Notes: a model not told the origin generated them from the sequence alone. Positions 7,431 to 14,812 are shown, counted from the first letter of the stretch. The stretch is 17,524 nucleotides of DNA from an uncultured Dorea sp. (GCA_910579015.1 CAJTRO010000063.1:1-17524); one strand, 5' to 3'. Made by a program: numbers and translations.

Positions 7431-7904
7431 CTACATCTGTCTGAGCAGATTCACCATCTCAATCGCCGACAGCGCACAGTCGTACCCTTTATTGCCCGCC
7501 TTGCTCCCCGCTCGGGCGATCGCCTGCTCAATATTCTCTGTCGTCACCACGCCGAACAATACCGGAACCCCCGTTGCCAGTCCTACCTGTGCCACACCCT
7601 TTGACACCTCGTTGCACACATAATCATAATGAGACGTATCTCCCCTGATCACAGCTCCGACACAGATGACAGCATCGTACTTGCCAGACTGTGCCATCTT
7701 TGAAGCCGTAACCGGAATCTCGAATGCTCCCGGAACCCATGCCGCCGTGATATTTTCGTCCTCCACGCCGTGGCGTACCAGCCCGTCCACCGCGCCTCCC
7801 AGCAGTTTATTCACAATGATCTCATTGAACCTTGACGCTACGATCCCAACCTTCATTCCTTCCGGCGCTACTACCTTTCCCTCTAATACCTGAATCTGCT
7901 TCAT
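7431..7904 (-). CDS. ribH: 6,7-dimethyl-8-ribityllumazine synthase (riboflavin synthase beta chain)
   Basis: The enzyme condenses 5-amino-6-ribitylamino-uracil with 3,4-dihydroxy-2-butanone 4-phosphate to give the lumazine precursor of riboflavin. At 157 aa it has normal length. SRFNE, WVPGAFEIPV, GAVIRGDTSHYDYVCNEV (with the catalytic His), FGVVTTENIEQA and RAGSKAGNKG are family signatures that build the active site at subunit interfaces of the usually 60-subunit capsid. AAGGAGGAG lies before the ATG. It is the last gene of the rib operon, 36 bp after ribBA. Confidence 0.97.
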   Translation of the reverse strand: MKQIQVLEGKVVAPEGMKVGIVASRFNEIIVNKLLGGAVDGLVRHGVEDENITAAWVPGAFEIPVTASKMAQSGKYDAVICVGAVIRGDTSHYDYVCNEVSKGVAQVGLATGVPVLFGVVTTENIEQAIARAGSKAGNKGYDCALSAIEMVNLLRQM

Positions 7905-7940
7905 CTTAAATCTCCTCCTTGAAAATAATATTTCTCCGTC

Positions 7941-9158
7941 TTATAATGCAATCTCATTAAAAATATGTCCCATCTTCTCCTGCTTTGTCTTCATATATAT
8001 AATGTCATACTTCTGCGGTGCGATCTCTATGGGGACGCGTTCTTTTATTTCCAGACCAAAATCACTCAGCCCGTACACCTTCTCCGGATTATTGGTAAGA
8101 AGCCTCAAAGACTTTACCCCCAGATCCGACAAGATCTGCGCTCCAACCCAGTATTCCCTCAGATCCGGTGCGAATCCGAGCCGGATATTGGCCTCCACCG
8201 TGTCCAGTCCCTGCTCCTGCAATTCATACGCCTTCAGCTTATTAATAAGGCCGATCCCGCGCCCCTCCTGGCGCATATACAGGACGATCCCGCGCCCCTC
8301 TTCCTCGATCTGGCGCATCGCCTCCTGAAGCTGTTTCCCGCAGTCACAGCGCATGGAGCCAAAGGTATCGCCGGTCAGACACTCTGAATGCACCCGGCAG
8401 AGCACATCCTTTCCGTCTCCGATCTCCCCCTTTACCAATGCCAGATGATGTTCCCCTGTGATGTCGTTGACATATCCGTGGATGCGGAAATGTCCATACT
8501 GTGTCGGCATATCCGCACACGCCTCTTTCACCACATGCTTCTCATGGATCCGGCAGTAATCCTGCAATTCCTTGATCGTGATGAACTTAAGTCCGTGCTC
8601 TTTGGCAAGCTTCCACAGATTCGGTGTACGCATCATCGTACCGTCATCCTCCATGATCTCACAGCATACCCCGCATTCCTTAAGTCCCGCCAGACGCATC
8701 AGGTCGACGGTCGCCTCCGTATGTCCGTTGCGCACCAGAACGCCTCCCGTCCGCGCGATCAGCGGAAATACATGCCCCGGCCGTCTTAGGTCCCCCGGCT
8801 TCGTTCCTTCTTGCGCACACTTCATCATCGTATACGACCGTTCCGCCGCCGAGATCCCCGTTGTGGTATCTACATGATCGATGGAAACCGTAAACGCCGT
8901 ACAATGGTTATCCGTATTCTCCGCCACCATCGGGGGCAGTCCCAGTGAAGCGGCCACGCCGGCGCTCATAGGCGTACAGATCAGACCTTTCGCATGGCTT
9001 GCCATGAAGTTGATATTCTCCTGTGTCGCAAACTGTGCCGCACAGATCATATCCCCCTCATTCTCCCTGTCCGGATCATCCGTTGCCAGGATGATTTTTC
9101 CGGCTCTTAAGTCCTCAAGCGCTTCCTCGATAGAATTGTACTGATAATTCTGCTCCAT
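7941..9158 (-). CDS. ribBA: Bifunctional DHBP synthase / GTP cyclohydrolase II
   Basis: The product has 405 aa when started at the ATG at 9158, which has AGGAGG directly before it; the longer frame to 9257 only reads into ribE. The N-terminal half converts ribulose 5-phosphate to dihydroxybutanone phosphate (ATDDPDRENEGDMICAA acidic metal-binding loop, DTTTGISAAERS, RPGHVFPL, HTEATVDLMRLAG). The C-terminal half opens the GTP ring, with zinc cysteines in SECLTGDTFGSMRCDCGKQL and RQEGRGIGL, TVEANIRLG and LLTNNPEKV. Both halves have their visible key residues, so both committed branches of the pathway are supplied by this gene. It starts 10 bp after ribE stops. Confidence 0.97.
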   Translation of the reverse strand: MEQNYQYNSIEEALEDLRAGKIILATDDPDRENEGDMICAAQFATQENINFMASHAKGLICTPMSAGVAASLGLPPMVAENTDNHCTAFTVSIDHVDTTTGISAAERSYTMMKCAQEGTKPGDLRRPGHVFPLIARTGGVLVRNGHTEATVDLMRLAGLKECGVCCEIMEDDGTMMRTPNLWKLAKEHGLKFITIKELQDYCRIHEKHVVKEACADMPTQYGHFRIHGYVNDITGEHHLALVKGEIGDGKDVLCRVHSECLTGDTFGSMRCDCGKQLQEAMRQIEEEGRGIVLYMRQEGRGIGLINKLKAYELQEQGLDTVEANIRLGFAPDLREYWVGAQILSDLGVKSLRLLTNNPEKVYGLSDFGLEIKERVPIEIAPQKYDIIYMKTKQEKMGHIFNEIAL

Positions 9159-9168
9159 ATCGTTCCTC

Positions 9169-9819
9169 CTAAATCCCATATTCCTTAAGGAAATCCATCG
9201 TAAGACCGGATCCTTTTGTCTCCTTGGGATTTCCAAGCCCCAGAAGCTTCTCCACATACTTCCCTACGATGTCATTTTCCAGATTTACCTGATCTCCCGG
9301 CTCCTTCTTAAGCAGCGTCGTCTCCTCCCCGGTGTGCGGGATCACCGACACTTTAAACTGCCCATCCTCCACCTTCGCTGCCGTCAGGCTGATCCCGTCG
9401 ATCCCGATAGAGCCCTTCTCCACGATCAGACGCAGGATATCCGGCTTGGTTTCGATCGTCACCCACACCGCATTCTCTTCCCGCCGGTAAGATCTTATGA
9501 CGCCTGTTCCGTCAATGTGTCCCGACATGATATGACCGCCGAACCGCCCGCCTGCCGCCATCGCCCGTTCCAGATTCACATGATCTCCCGGCTTCCCCTG
9601 GCCAAGATTGCTCCTGCGGTACGTCTCTGCCATGATATCCGCCGTAAATCCGTCCGGCTGTATGGAGACAACCGTCAGACACACGCCGTTCACCGCTATG
9701 CTGTCCCCGATCTTCGTATCCTCCAGCACCTTCTTTGCCCGGACCGCGATCTGCCCGGACCGTCCGCTAAGCGCAATATGCCGTATCATTCCTGTTTCTT
9801 CTACAATTCCTGTAAACAT
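9169..9819 (-). CDS. ribE: Riboflavin synthase alpha chain
   Basis: This 216-aa enzyme dismutates two lumazine molecules into riboflavin. It shows the two repeated lumazine-binding halves: MFTGIVEETGMI...DSIAVNGVCLTVV...MAETYRRSNLG...NLERAM and GRFGGHIMSGHIDGTG...GSIGIDGISLTAA...VIPHTGEETTL...VNLENDIVGKYVEKL. AGGTG lies 5 nt before the ATG. Start is 13 bp after the ribD stop. Gene symbol may be ribE or ribC according to the naming system. Confidence 0.96.
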   Translation of the reverse strand: MFTGIVEETGMIRHIALSGRSGQIAVRAKKVLEDTKIGDSIAVNGVCLTVVSIQPDGFTADIMAETYRRSNLGQGKPGDHVNLERAMAAGGRFGGHIMSGHIDGTGVIRSYRREENAVWVTIETKPDILRLIVEKGSIGIDGISLTAAKVEDGQFKVSVIPHTGEETTLLKKEPGDQVNLENDIVGKYVEKLLGLGNPKETKGSGLTMDFLKEYGI

Positions 9820-9832
9820 CTCTTCACCTGCC

Positions 9833-10966
9833 TCAACTCTCTGTTTTCGTCCACACTGTATCCTGATCTACCCTGTATTCCAACAATAAATCCCCGCCGA
9901 TCTGCGATATCTTCTGAAGCCTTAACGGCACTGCCTCAGAAGGGAACTCTGCGCCCGTCCCCGCAACCGGCATCTTCGCTTCCTGCCCGCCGAATATCTT
10001 GGGCGCGACAAATGCCCGGATCTCTCTTACAATCCCCGCCTTAAGGGCGCTGTCGTTGAGCATACCGCCTCCCTCCAGAAGGATACTGTCAATCCCCTGT
10101 CCGCCGAGTATCTCCATCAGCTCCTGAAGCTCTACCCGTCCTTTGCCGGAAAATGTCTGGACCACCTGTATCCCAAGCTGTTCAAGCCTCTTTGTCTTCT
10201 CCTGTTTCACGGACTGCCCGCAGCCGTCTGCCGCACACGCCACGATCGTCGGATATTCCTTCGCTGTCTGGCAGATCTGACTGTCCACAGGTATCCTAAG
10301 ACCGCTGTCGCAGATGATACGCACCGGGCTCCTTCCTCCTTCTATGCGGACATTCAGCATGGGATCGTCTGCCAGTACCGTTCCAATCCCCGCCATGATG
10401 CCCATACACCGAGCCCTCAGCCTCTGTACCTCTGCGCGCGCCTCCTTGCCGGTGATCCACTTGGAAGCGCCCGTCCTTGTGGCGGTCTTTCCATCCGCCG
10501 TCATCGCATACTTCATGATCACATACGGCGTCTTATTTGTAATATAATGGAAGAATATGGGATTCAAACGATCGCATTCCTCCCTCATGAAATCTTCCTC
10601 TACCTGGATACCGGCTTTTCGCAAAATCTGCGCCCCTCTTCCTGACACCTCAGGGTTCGGATCTCTTGAACCGATGACCACACGGGTGATCCCCTGTTCC
10701 AGGATTGCCTCTGTACAAGGCGGAGTCCTTCCATAATGGCAGCAGGGTTCCAGCGTCACATAGATGGCCGCACCCTTTGCCGATTCTGTAAGTGACGCGA
10801 CGGCATTCCGCTCTGCGTGCAGTTCCCCGCAACGCCTGTGGTATCCTTCCCCTATGATCCGTCCTTCCTTTACAATGACCGCCCCCACCACAGGGTTGGG
10901 ATTCGTCCAGCCGATCCCCCGCTTCGCAAGCTCTATTGCACGAAGCATGTAATCCCGGTCCGTCAT
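9833..10966 (-). CDS. ribD: Bifunctional riboflavin deaminase/reductase
   Basis: The first gene of the rib operon encodes a two-domain enzyme. The N-terminal deaminase (about residues 1-145) has the zinc site HAERNAV and PCCHYGRTPPC, and the C-terminal reductase (about 146-365) has MKYAMTADGKTATRTGASKWITG, RLRARCMGIMAGIGTVLADDPMLN and DSILLEGGGMLNDSAL. Together they convert the GTP cyclohydrolase product to 5-amino-6-ribitylamino-uracil phosphate. The ATG at 10966 (MTDRDYMLRAI) was chosen over that at 10972 because GAGGG is 7 nt before it and only 1 nt before the other. The 300-nt leader carries the FMN riboswitch and two terminators. Confidence 0.96.
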   Translation of the reverse strand: MTDRDYMLRAIELAKRGIGWTNPNPVVGAVIVKEGRIIGEGYHRRCGELHAERNAVASLTESAKGAAIYVTLEPCCHYGRTPPCTEAILEQGITRVVIGSRDPNPEVSGRGAQILRKAGIQVEEDFMREECDRLNPIFFHYITNKTPYVIMKYAMTADGKTATRTGASKWITGKEARAEVQRLRARCMGIMAGIGTVLADDPMLNVRIEGGRSPVRIICDSGLRIPVDSQICQTAKEYPTIVACAADGCGQSVKQEKTKRLEQLGIQVVQTFSGKGRVELQELMEILGGQGIDSILLEGGGMLNDSALKAGIVREIRAFVAPKIFGGQEAKMPVAGTGAEFPSEAVPLRLQKISQIGGDLLLEYRVDQDTVWTKTES

Positions 10967-10984
10967 GTTCATTCCCTCTTTCTT

Positions 10985-11013
10985 CTCTTATTCTGCTCTT
11001 ATTCTGCTCTTAT
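10985..11013. repeat. 11-bp tandem repeat in the ribD leader
   Basis: The unit CTCTTATTCTG occurs twice head to tail and then for 7 more bases. It lies about 20 nt upstream of the ribD start, just before the ribosome binding site. Slippage is the likely origin. Confidence 0.6.
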
Positions 11014-11097
11014 ATTTCCTGTTTTCCGGCTCGTATCTGCGATGCCCCATTTCTCTCATCCACCGCAGAAGCACCGTCTCCTGCGGTCTCATTCTGT

Positions 11098-11130
11098 ACA
11101 ACAAAACCCCCGCAGAATCATCTACAGGGG
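11098..11130 (-). terminator. Second intrinsic terminator in the FMN leader
   Basis: On the minus strand, arms CCCCTGTAGA and TCTGCGGGGG pair over 10 bp (two G-T pairs) around loop TGAT, followed by TTTTGTTGT. It is about 150 nt after the aptamer and about 130 nt before ribD, so the operon can only be expressed if it is read through or prevented from folding. Confidence 0.75.
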
Positions 11131-11206
11131 CCCTTTACTCTCTCAAAAACCAGCATACACATCATATATTATCATATTAGAAACAACTGTCACGATCGTC
11201 CTACAT

Positions 11207-11244
11207 AATAAAAGCTCTGAAATGCAGATAACACATTCCAGAGC
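11207..11244 (-). terminator. First intrinsic terminator, likely FMN riboswitch expression platform
   Basis: Arms GCTCTGGAATG and CATTTCAGAGC pair over 11 bp with one G-T pair around a loop of about 9 nt, followed by TTTTATT. It starts about 38 nt after the aptamer, which is where an FMN-controlled terminator would be expected. Confidence 0.8.
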
Positions 11245-11281
11245 ATACATGACAAAATAAATAATCGGTTATATACCAGTT

Positions 11282-11419
11282 ATCTTCTCTCATCCAGACT
11301 ATACTGTCGGCTTCGGAATCTCACCGAATCAGCCTTGGAAACTTCCAGAAACATCCTGTCCGTTCCTCGTGGCTCGCGGGCTGTACCGCCGGTAGGGACT
11401 TGCACCCTGCCCTGAAGAT
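11282..11419 (-). ncRNA. FMN riboswitch (RFN element)
   Basis: The minus strand carries the RFN consensus in order: CTTCAGGGCAGGGTG, CCCTACCGGCGGTA, AGCCCGCGAGC, GATTCGGTGAGATTCCG, AAGCCGACAGTATAGTCTGG and ATGAGAGAAGAT. P1 is formed by ATCTTC (11414-11419) and GAAGAT (11282-11287). FMN binding normally favours termination, shutting off the downstream ribD-ribE-ribBA-ribH genes. It is the leader of that operon. Confidence 0.97.
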
Positions 11420-11439
11420 CTCTTCTCTTTTCAACTGCT

Positions 11440-11468
11440 ATTATAACTCGATATAAACCTGATTTCAA
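11440..11468 (-). promoter_or_regulatory. Promoter of the riboflavin operon
   Basis: On the minus strand TTGAAA (11463-11468) and TATAAT (11440-11445) are exactly 17 bp apart. The start of transcription would fall 10-15 nt before the FMN aptamer. It lies in the 57-bp gap after the MATE gene. Confidence 0.85.
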
Positions 11469-11476
11469 GAGATTTT

Positions 11477-12853
11477 TCAGATTGCTTTCTCTCTCCATTT
11501 CCCCTTTTTATAGAAGAAGCAGGTAATGACCGCGCCAAGCACCCATGAGACAAGAAGTGATATATAGATACTCTCCTTGCGTCCCTGTGGAAACTGCTCG
11601 CTTCTGGTCAGATATACCAGCCCGTATGCGATCGGCACCCGAAGAAAGATCGTCATCACAATTGAGATCCACATCGGCGTCACCGTATCTCCCGCACCCC
11701 GCATGACGCCGGACAGGCTCTGAAGGACAGCCATCGCTATATAGCCCACAGCCAGAAGCCGCATCATATTCATGCTGAGAGTCACCAGCTCCTCCGTATT
11801 CGTAAATATTGCCATCAGATGCCTGCCGAACAGCAGGATCATCCCCGTGATCACCGCTGAAAATCCAATCGCCATCAACGTCCCCTGCTTCGCGCCCTTC
11901 ACCACACGGTCATAGGCTCTTGCGCCCACATTCTGTCCCGCATAGGTCGTCATCGCCGTTCCAAAGGAGAAATTCGGCAGCATGGCAAAACCGTCTACGC
12001 GCATGACGATAACGTTAGACGCGATAAACTGCTCTCCGAAGCTGTTGGTCAGAGACTGCACAACCAGCATCGCCATGGACATGATCGCCTGAGTCACCCC
12101 TGAGGGAACCCCCAGCCGGATGATATTCATCCCATGCCTCTCCGTCAGCCTGAAATACGACTTCTTAAAATCAAACAGCTCCTTCATCCGCATCAGCTTT
12201 AGGAGGCACAGGACGGCTGAGACTGCCTGGGCGATCACCGTCGCCAGCGCCACGCCGCTTACGCCCATGTCAAACCTTATCACAAATACCAGATCCAGGA
12301 TGATGTTCAGCACACTTGACACGATCAGATACAGAAGCGCCGAGATCGAATCGCCAAGTCCCCGTAATATCCCGCTTAGGATATTATAAAATGCCAGTCC
12401 CGAGATGCCGAGGAATAAGATCCTAAGATAAGACGTACACCAGTCAAGGATACTGTCCGGCGTCTTCAAAAGCACCAGAAGCGGCCTTGCGACCACCGTT
12501 GCCACAACCATGATGATAGCGGACGAGATCGCGGTCAGCACGATACTGTTCGCAATAGCGATAGACAGATCCTCCCGCTTCCTCGCGCCAAAATACTGGG
12601 ACACCATGATACTGGCTCCGACACTGATCCCGATAAAAAGCACGATCAGCAGATTCAGGATCGGCCCGGCGCTCCCAACTGCTGCCAGGGCATTATCCCC
12701 TACATAATTTCCTACTACCACGCTGTCAACCGTATTGTACAGCTGCTGGGCGATATTCCCGATCAGCATCGGCATCGTAAACAGCAGAATATCCTCCCAG
12801 GGCTTTCCCACGGTCATATCAACCGGGGCAAATAATTTCTTTAGTGCATCCAT
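11477..12853 (-). CDS. MATE-family multidrug/flavin-type exporter
   Basis: The 458-aa membrane protein has about 12 hydrophobic segments in two related halves, with the MATE N-terminal feature FTMPMLIGNIAQQLYNTVDSVVVG and a matching second-half region LGVPSGVTQAIMSMAMLVVQSL. The family exports cationic drugs or metabolites with sodium or proton gradients. A GGAGGGAG site precedes the ATG. It lies upstream of the FMN-controlled operon on the same strand but the operon has its own promoter, so co-regulation by FMN is not indicated. Its leader contains a 14-bp-stem hairpin, and it is divergent from a DUF1836 gene that may control it. Substrate cannot be told from sequence. Confidence 0.92.
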   Translation of the reverse strand: MDALKKLFAPVDMTVGKPWEDILLFTMPMLIGNIAQQLYNTVDSVVVGNYVGDNALAAVGSAGPILNLLIVLFIGISVGASIMVSQYFGARKREDLSIAIANSIVLTAISSAIIMVVATVVARPLLVLLKTPDSILDWCTSYLRILFLGISGLAFYNILSGILRGLGDSISALLYLIVSSVLNIILDLVFVIRFDMGVSGVALATVIAQAVSAVLCLLKLMRMKELFDFKKSYFRLTERHGMNIIRLGVPSGVTQAIMSMAMLVVQSLTNSFGEQFIASNVIVMRVDGFAMLPNFSFGTAMTTYAGQNVGARAYDRVVKGAKQGTLMAIGFSAVITGMILLFGRHLMAIFTNTEELVTLSMNMMRLLAVGYIAMAVLQSLSGVMRGAGDTVTPMWISIVMTIFLRVPIAYGLVYLTRSEQFPQGRKESIYISLLVSWVLGAVITCFFYKKGKWREKAI

Positions 12854-12877
12854 AATTCTCCCTCCTGACTACGAACA

Positions 12878-12928
12878 CTCTCGAAAGATTCTGTCCGCCG
12901 TCAGACGGAACCGGGAATCTTCCGAGAG
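12878..12928 (-). repeat. Long stem-loop in the MATE leader
   Basis: Minus-strand arms CTCTCGGAAGATTC and GAATCTTTCGAGAG pair over 14 bp with one G-T pair. The 23-nt interior can fold further (TCCG with CGGA). The 3' arm ends about 10 nt before the MATE ribosome binding site, and no T-run follows, so it is not a terminator. It may be an RNA switch, an mRNA stabiliser or a palindromic repeat element. It matches no riboswitch class that I can name. Confidence 0.7.
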
Positions 12929-12975
12929 CATTCACCATACCTTAATTACAGTTATAACATAAAAAATAAAATTTT

Positions 12976-13004
12976 CCTATAGTATTTAAAAAATCCTTGT
13001 CATA
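12976..13004 (-). promoter_or_regulatory. Probable promoter of the MATE gene
   Basis: On the minus strand ATGACA (12999-13004) and TATAGG (12976-12981) are 17 bp apart, counted from element edge to edge. The -35 overlaps the -35 of the divergent DUF1836 promoter, giving back-to-back promoters. The -10 is weak and the call is tentative. Confidence 0.4.
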
Positions 13005-13025
13005 TAGTTTTAAAAACTATATAAT
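12997..13025 (+). promoter_or_regulatory. Promoter of the DUF1836 gene
   Basis: TTGTCA (12997-13002) and TATAAT (13020-13025) are 17 bp apart, about 20 bp before the ribosome binding site GAGGTGAT. The whole spacer is covered by a palindrome (next entry). Confidence 0.75.
13002..13022. promoter_or_regulatory. Candidate operator: 21-bp perfect palindrome between -35 and -10
   Basis: Arms ATATAGTTTT and AAAACTATAT are perfectly complementary around one central A. The position inside the promoter spacer is typical of a repressor site. A degenerate copy (TATAGTATTTAAAAAA, 12978-12993) lies 25 bp upstream and covers the proposed MATE -10. Autoregulation by the DUF1836 protein is inferred. Confidence 0.55.
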
Positions 13026-13045
13026 AATTGCATTGAGGTGATAAA

Positions 13046-13657
13046 ATGACAATTGACACGAAGGACATGCTGAAAAGCATTCTGTCCAGTATCTCGCGGA
13101 TCGAGTATGTGAGGCCCGGCGATATTCCCAATATAGATCTCTACATGGATCAGGTGACCACCTTCATGGAGGAACAGCTCCACTCCACCAAGCGTCACAA
13201 TGACGATAAGATCCTGACCAAGACCATGATCAATAATTATGCCAAGAACAACCTGCTTCCCCCGCCCGTGAAGAAGAAGTATTCTAAGGAACATGTACTG
13301 GTCATGATCTTTATCTACTATTTTAAGAATATCCTGTCTATCAAAGACATCGAGACTCTGCTCGCCCCCATTACTGAGAAGTGCTTTGACGCGGAGGAAG
13401 AGCTTGATATGGTGTCCATCTACAATGAGATCTGCAAGCTGGAGAAGTCTAGGATTGCTTCCTTGCAGAAAGATGTGGCCCGCTCCTATCATTCTTCGAC
13501 GGAATGCTTTAATGACGCTCCGAAAGAAGACCAGGATTATCTTCAGCTTTTTGCATTTATCTGTAGTCTGAGCTTTGATGTGTATATCAAGAAGCTCCTG
13601 ATCGAGAAATTAATAGACCAGCTCCCGGAACCCGGGCGTGAAAAAAAGAAGAAATGA
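13046..13657 (+). CDS. DUF1836 protein, putative transcriptional regulator
   Basis: The 203-aa product matches DUF1836. DIPNIDLYMDQVTTFMEEQL is followed by LTKTMINNYAKNNLLPPPV and KKYSKEHVLVMIFIYYFKNILSIKDI, which resembles the MerR-type winged helix in layout. I recall the B. subtilis repressor YkrK as a member of this family, but this is from memory. GAGGTGAT lies before the ATG. The C-terminus ends in a lysine run that is part of the terminator stem. It is divergent from the MATE exporter and has a palindrome inside its promoter, a layout commonly seen for efflux regulators. A ligand-binding region would be residues 110-190; the ligand is unknown. Confidence 0.8.
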   Translation: MTIDTKDMLKSILSSISRIEYVRPGDIPNIDLYMDQVTTFMEEQLHSTKRHNDDKILTKTMINNYAKNNLLPPPVKKKYSKEHVLVMIFIYYFKNILSIKDIETLLAPITEKCFDAEEELDMVSIYNEICKLEKSRIASLQKDVARSYHSSTECFNDAPKEDQDYLQLFAFICSLSFDVYIKKLLIEKLIDQLPEPGREKKKK

Positions 13658-13684
13658 GCCTTTCTAAGCCCGTTTCTTCTTTTT
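13643..13684. terminator. Bidirectional A/T-rich terminator between DUF1836 gene and yerC
   Basis: AAAAAGAAGAAA (13643-13654) and TTTCTTCTTTTT (13673-13684) form a 12-bp stem with an 18-nt loop. The 5' arm is the last codons of the DUF1836 gene. It can serve both convergent genes, although the stem is A/T-rich and weak. Confidence 0.5.
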
Positions 13685-13729
13685 ACTGTCTCTTACTTTT
13701 ACTGACCTTACTTTTACTGTCTCTTACTT
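13681..13729. repeat. Three imperfect 15-16-bp tandem repeats after yerC
   Basis: Units of the form TTTTACTGTCTCTTAC are repeated three times, the middle one altered (TTTTACTGACCTTAC). Outer copies are identical over 18 bp with a 31-bp period (13681 and 13712). The last copy overlaps the yerC stop. Each outer unit contains TTACTGT, also found as an inverted repeat upstream of yerC. Confidence 0.7.
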
Positions 13730-14023
13730 CTTATCTGTCCCGTTAATCCGCGCAAATACCATATCATATCCGTCGTTCCCATAATTCAAAGAACGGTTCA
13801 CTCTGCTGATCGTCGCCGTAGACGCCCCTGTCTTCTCCGCAATCTCAAGGTATGTCTTACGCTCCCTTAACATCTTCGCCACCTCAAACCTCTGCGACAG
13901 GGAAAGCAGCTCGTTGATCGTACAGATGTCCTCAAAAAATGTATAACACTCTTCCTTATCCTTCAAGCTTAAAACAGCGCTGAACAGGTAGTCTACCGCC
14001 TCCGTCCTGATCTTCTTACTCAT
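13724..14023 (-). CDS. yerC: YerC/YecD-family TrpR-like DNA-binding protein
   Basis: The 99-aa product belongs to the TrpR superfamily: FEDICTINELLSLSQRFEVAKML followed by the helix-turn-helix TYLEIAEKTGASTATISRVNRSL. The family is widespread in Firmicutes but its targets are unknown to me; it is unlikely to sense tryptophan simply because of the fold. GGAGGAG lies 8 nt before the ATG. It follows the PHP hydrolase gene by 63 bp on the same strand; an inverted repeat in that gap could be its own operator. Confidence 0.88.
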   Translation of the reverse strand: MSKKIRTEAVDYLFSAVLSLKDKEECYTFFEDICTINELLSLSQRFEVAKMLRERKTYLEIAEKTGASTATISRVNRSLNYGNDGYDMVFARINGTDKK

Positions 14024-14050
14024 AAAATTATCTCCTCCGCGACAGATTCA

Positions 14051-14075
14051 TTACTGTTACATTTTATCACAGTAA
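14051..14075. promoter_or_regulatory. Inverted repeat upstream of yerC, candidate operator
   Basis: Arms TTACTGT (14051-14057) and ACAGTAA (14069-14075) are perfect, with an 11-nt spacer; centres are about 18 bp apart, close to two helical turns. The minus-strand GATAAA that could serve as yerC -10 lies in the spacer. A repressor site for YerC or another regulator is inferred. Confidence 0.45.
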
Positions 14076-14086
14076 ATTCATAAAGT

Positions 14087-14812
14087 CTATATATTTTTGT
14101 TGTGTTTTAAAGAAGACTTTAACTTCTCAAGAGACGTATTGGCCACCAGTTCTTCTGGAAAATCTGTCTCCTCAAGAACACGGAATGCATAAGGATATTC
14201 GGCAATATCCACATCAACATGGGAATCCGTTCCAAGAACGATCATCGTCCCCTGCTTCTTACACTCGGCCAGCATCTTTTTGCTGTTCTCCATGGCATTC
14301 AGACGGAAGCCTCCCGGACGAAGCGAGGAATTATTCACCTCAAGCAATGTCCCTGTCCGCCGCGCCTCCCTTGCAAGCATCTCAAAATCCACCGGGAACC
14401 TTCCGTCATCCGGATGCCCGATGATATCCACGTATTCATTCTCCATTACATTCATATACGCCCTGCCGACAGCCTCCATGGTATGCTCTCCCTTATAGCA
14501 TGGAGAATGCAGGCTTGCGATCGCAATATCCATCTCCCCTAACAGCCTGTGCGGCATATCAACTTCTCCGTCTTCATTCAATATATTAAGCTCCGTTCCC
14601 ATCAGAAGCTCAATCCCGTACATCTGCCTTGGCACTATCCTCAGATTCTCAAAATAATAGCTGTGGCAGGTTCCCGGCATCTCTATGGCATGATCTGTGA
14701 TTGCAAGCCCTCTAAGCCCCTTTTCTGCCGCCGCAGAAGCCATCTCGCGTATCGTATTATACGCATGGCCGCTGGCAAGCGTATGTGAATGTGTGTCAAC
14801 TTCAATCTTCAT
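14087..14812 (-). CDS. PHP-domain phosphatase/hydrolase, YcdX type
   Basis: The 241-aa product starts at the ATG at 14812 (AAGGA 7 nt before it); the frame open to 14911 has no site for an earlier start. Metal-binding motifs of the PHP fold are in order: VDTHSHTLASGHAY (H8, H10), AITDHA, GTELNILNEDGEVD, ASLHSP, DIIGHPDDGRF, LEVNNSSL and LGTDSHV. The YcdX group contains three-metal phosphatases with poorly known natural substrates. Histidinol phosphatase is a distant relative, but no his genes are nearby. The gene sits upstream of yerC on the same strand and is divergent from the small unknown gene at 14997. Confidence 0.9.
   Translation of the reverse strand: MKIEVDTHSHTLASGHAYNTIREMASAAAEKGLRGLAITDHAIEMPGTCHSYYFENLRIVPRQMYGIELLMGTELNILNEDGEVDMPHRLLGEMDIAIASLHSPCYKGEHTMEAVGRAYMNVMENEYVDIIGHPDDGRFPVDFEMLAREARRTGTLLEVNNSSLRPGGFRLNAMENSKKMLAECKKQGTMIVLGTDSHVDVDIAEYPYAFRVLEETDFPEELVANTSLEKLKSSLKHNKNI

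Noticed and set aside
9334..10044. Long plus-strand open frames opposite the rib genes
   Set aside because: They are antisense shadows of well-supported ribE and ribD, rich in His, Arg and Pro as expected for reverse frames of GC-rich coding DNA.
11013..11117. 34-codon minus-strand frame in the ribD leader
   Set aside because: No ribosome binding site, and it starts right after a terminator; more probably untranslated leader.
11477..11500. MATE gene as part of the FMN-controlled operon
   Set aside because: It lies upstream of the riboswitch promoter, so the aptamer cannot control it by termination.
13010..13492. 160-codon minus-strand frame opposite the DUF1836 gene
   Set aside because: It is antisense to a protein with a recognisable family, promoter and ribosome binding site.
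13681..13729. CRISPR array
   Set aside because: The repeats are head-to-tail without unique spacers of regular length, and no cas genes are present.
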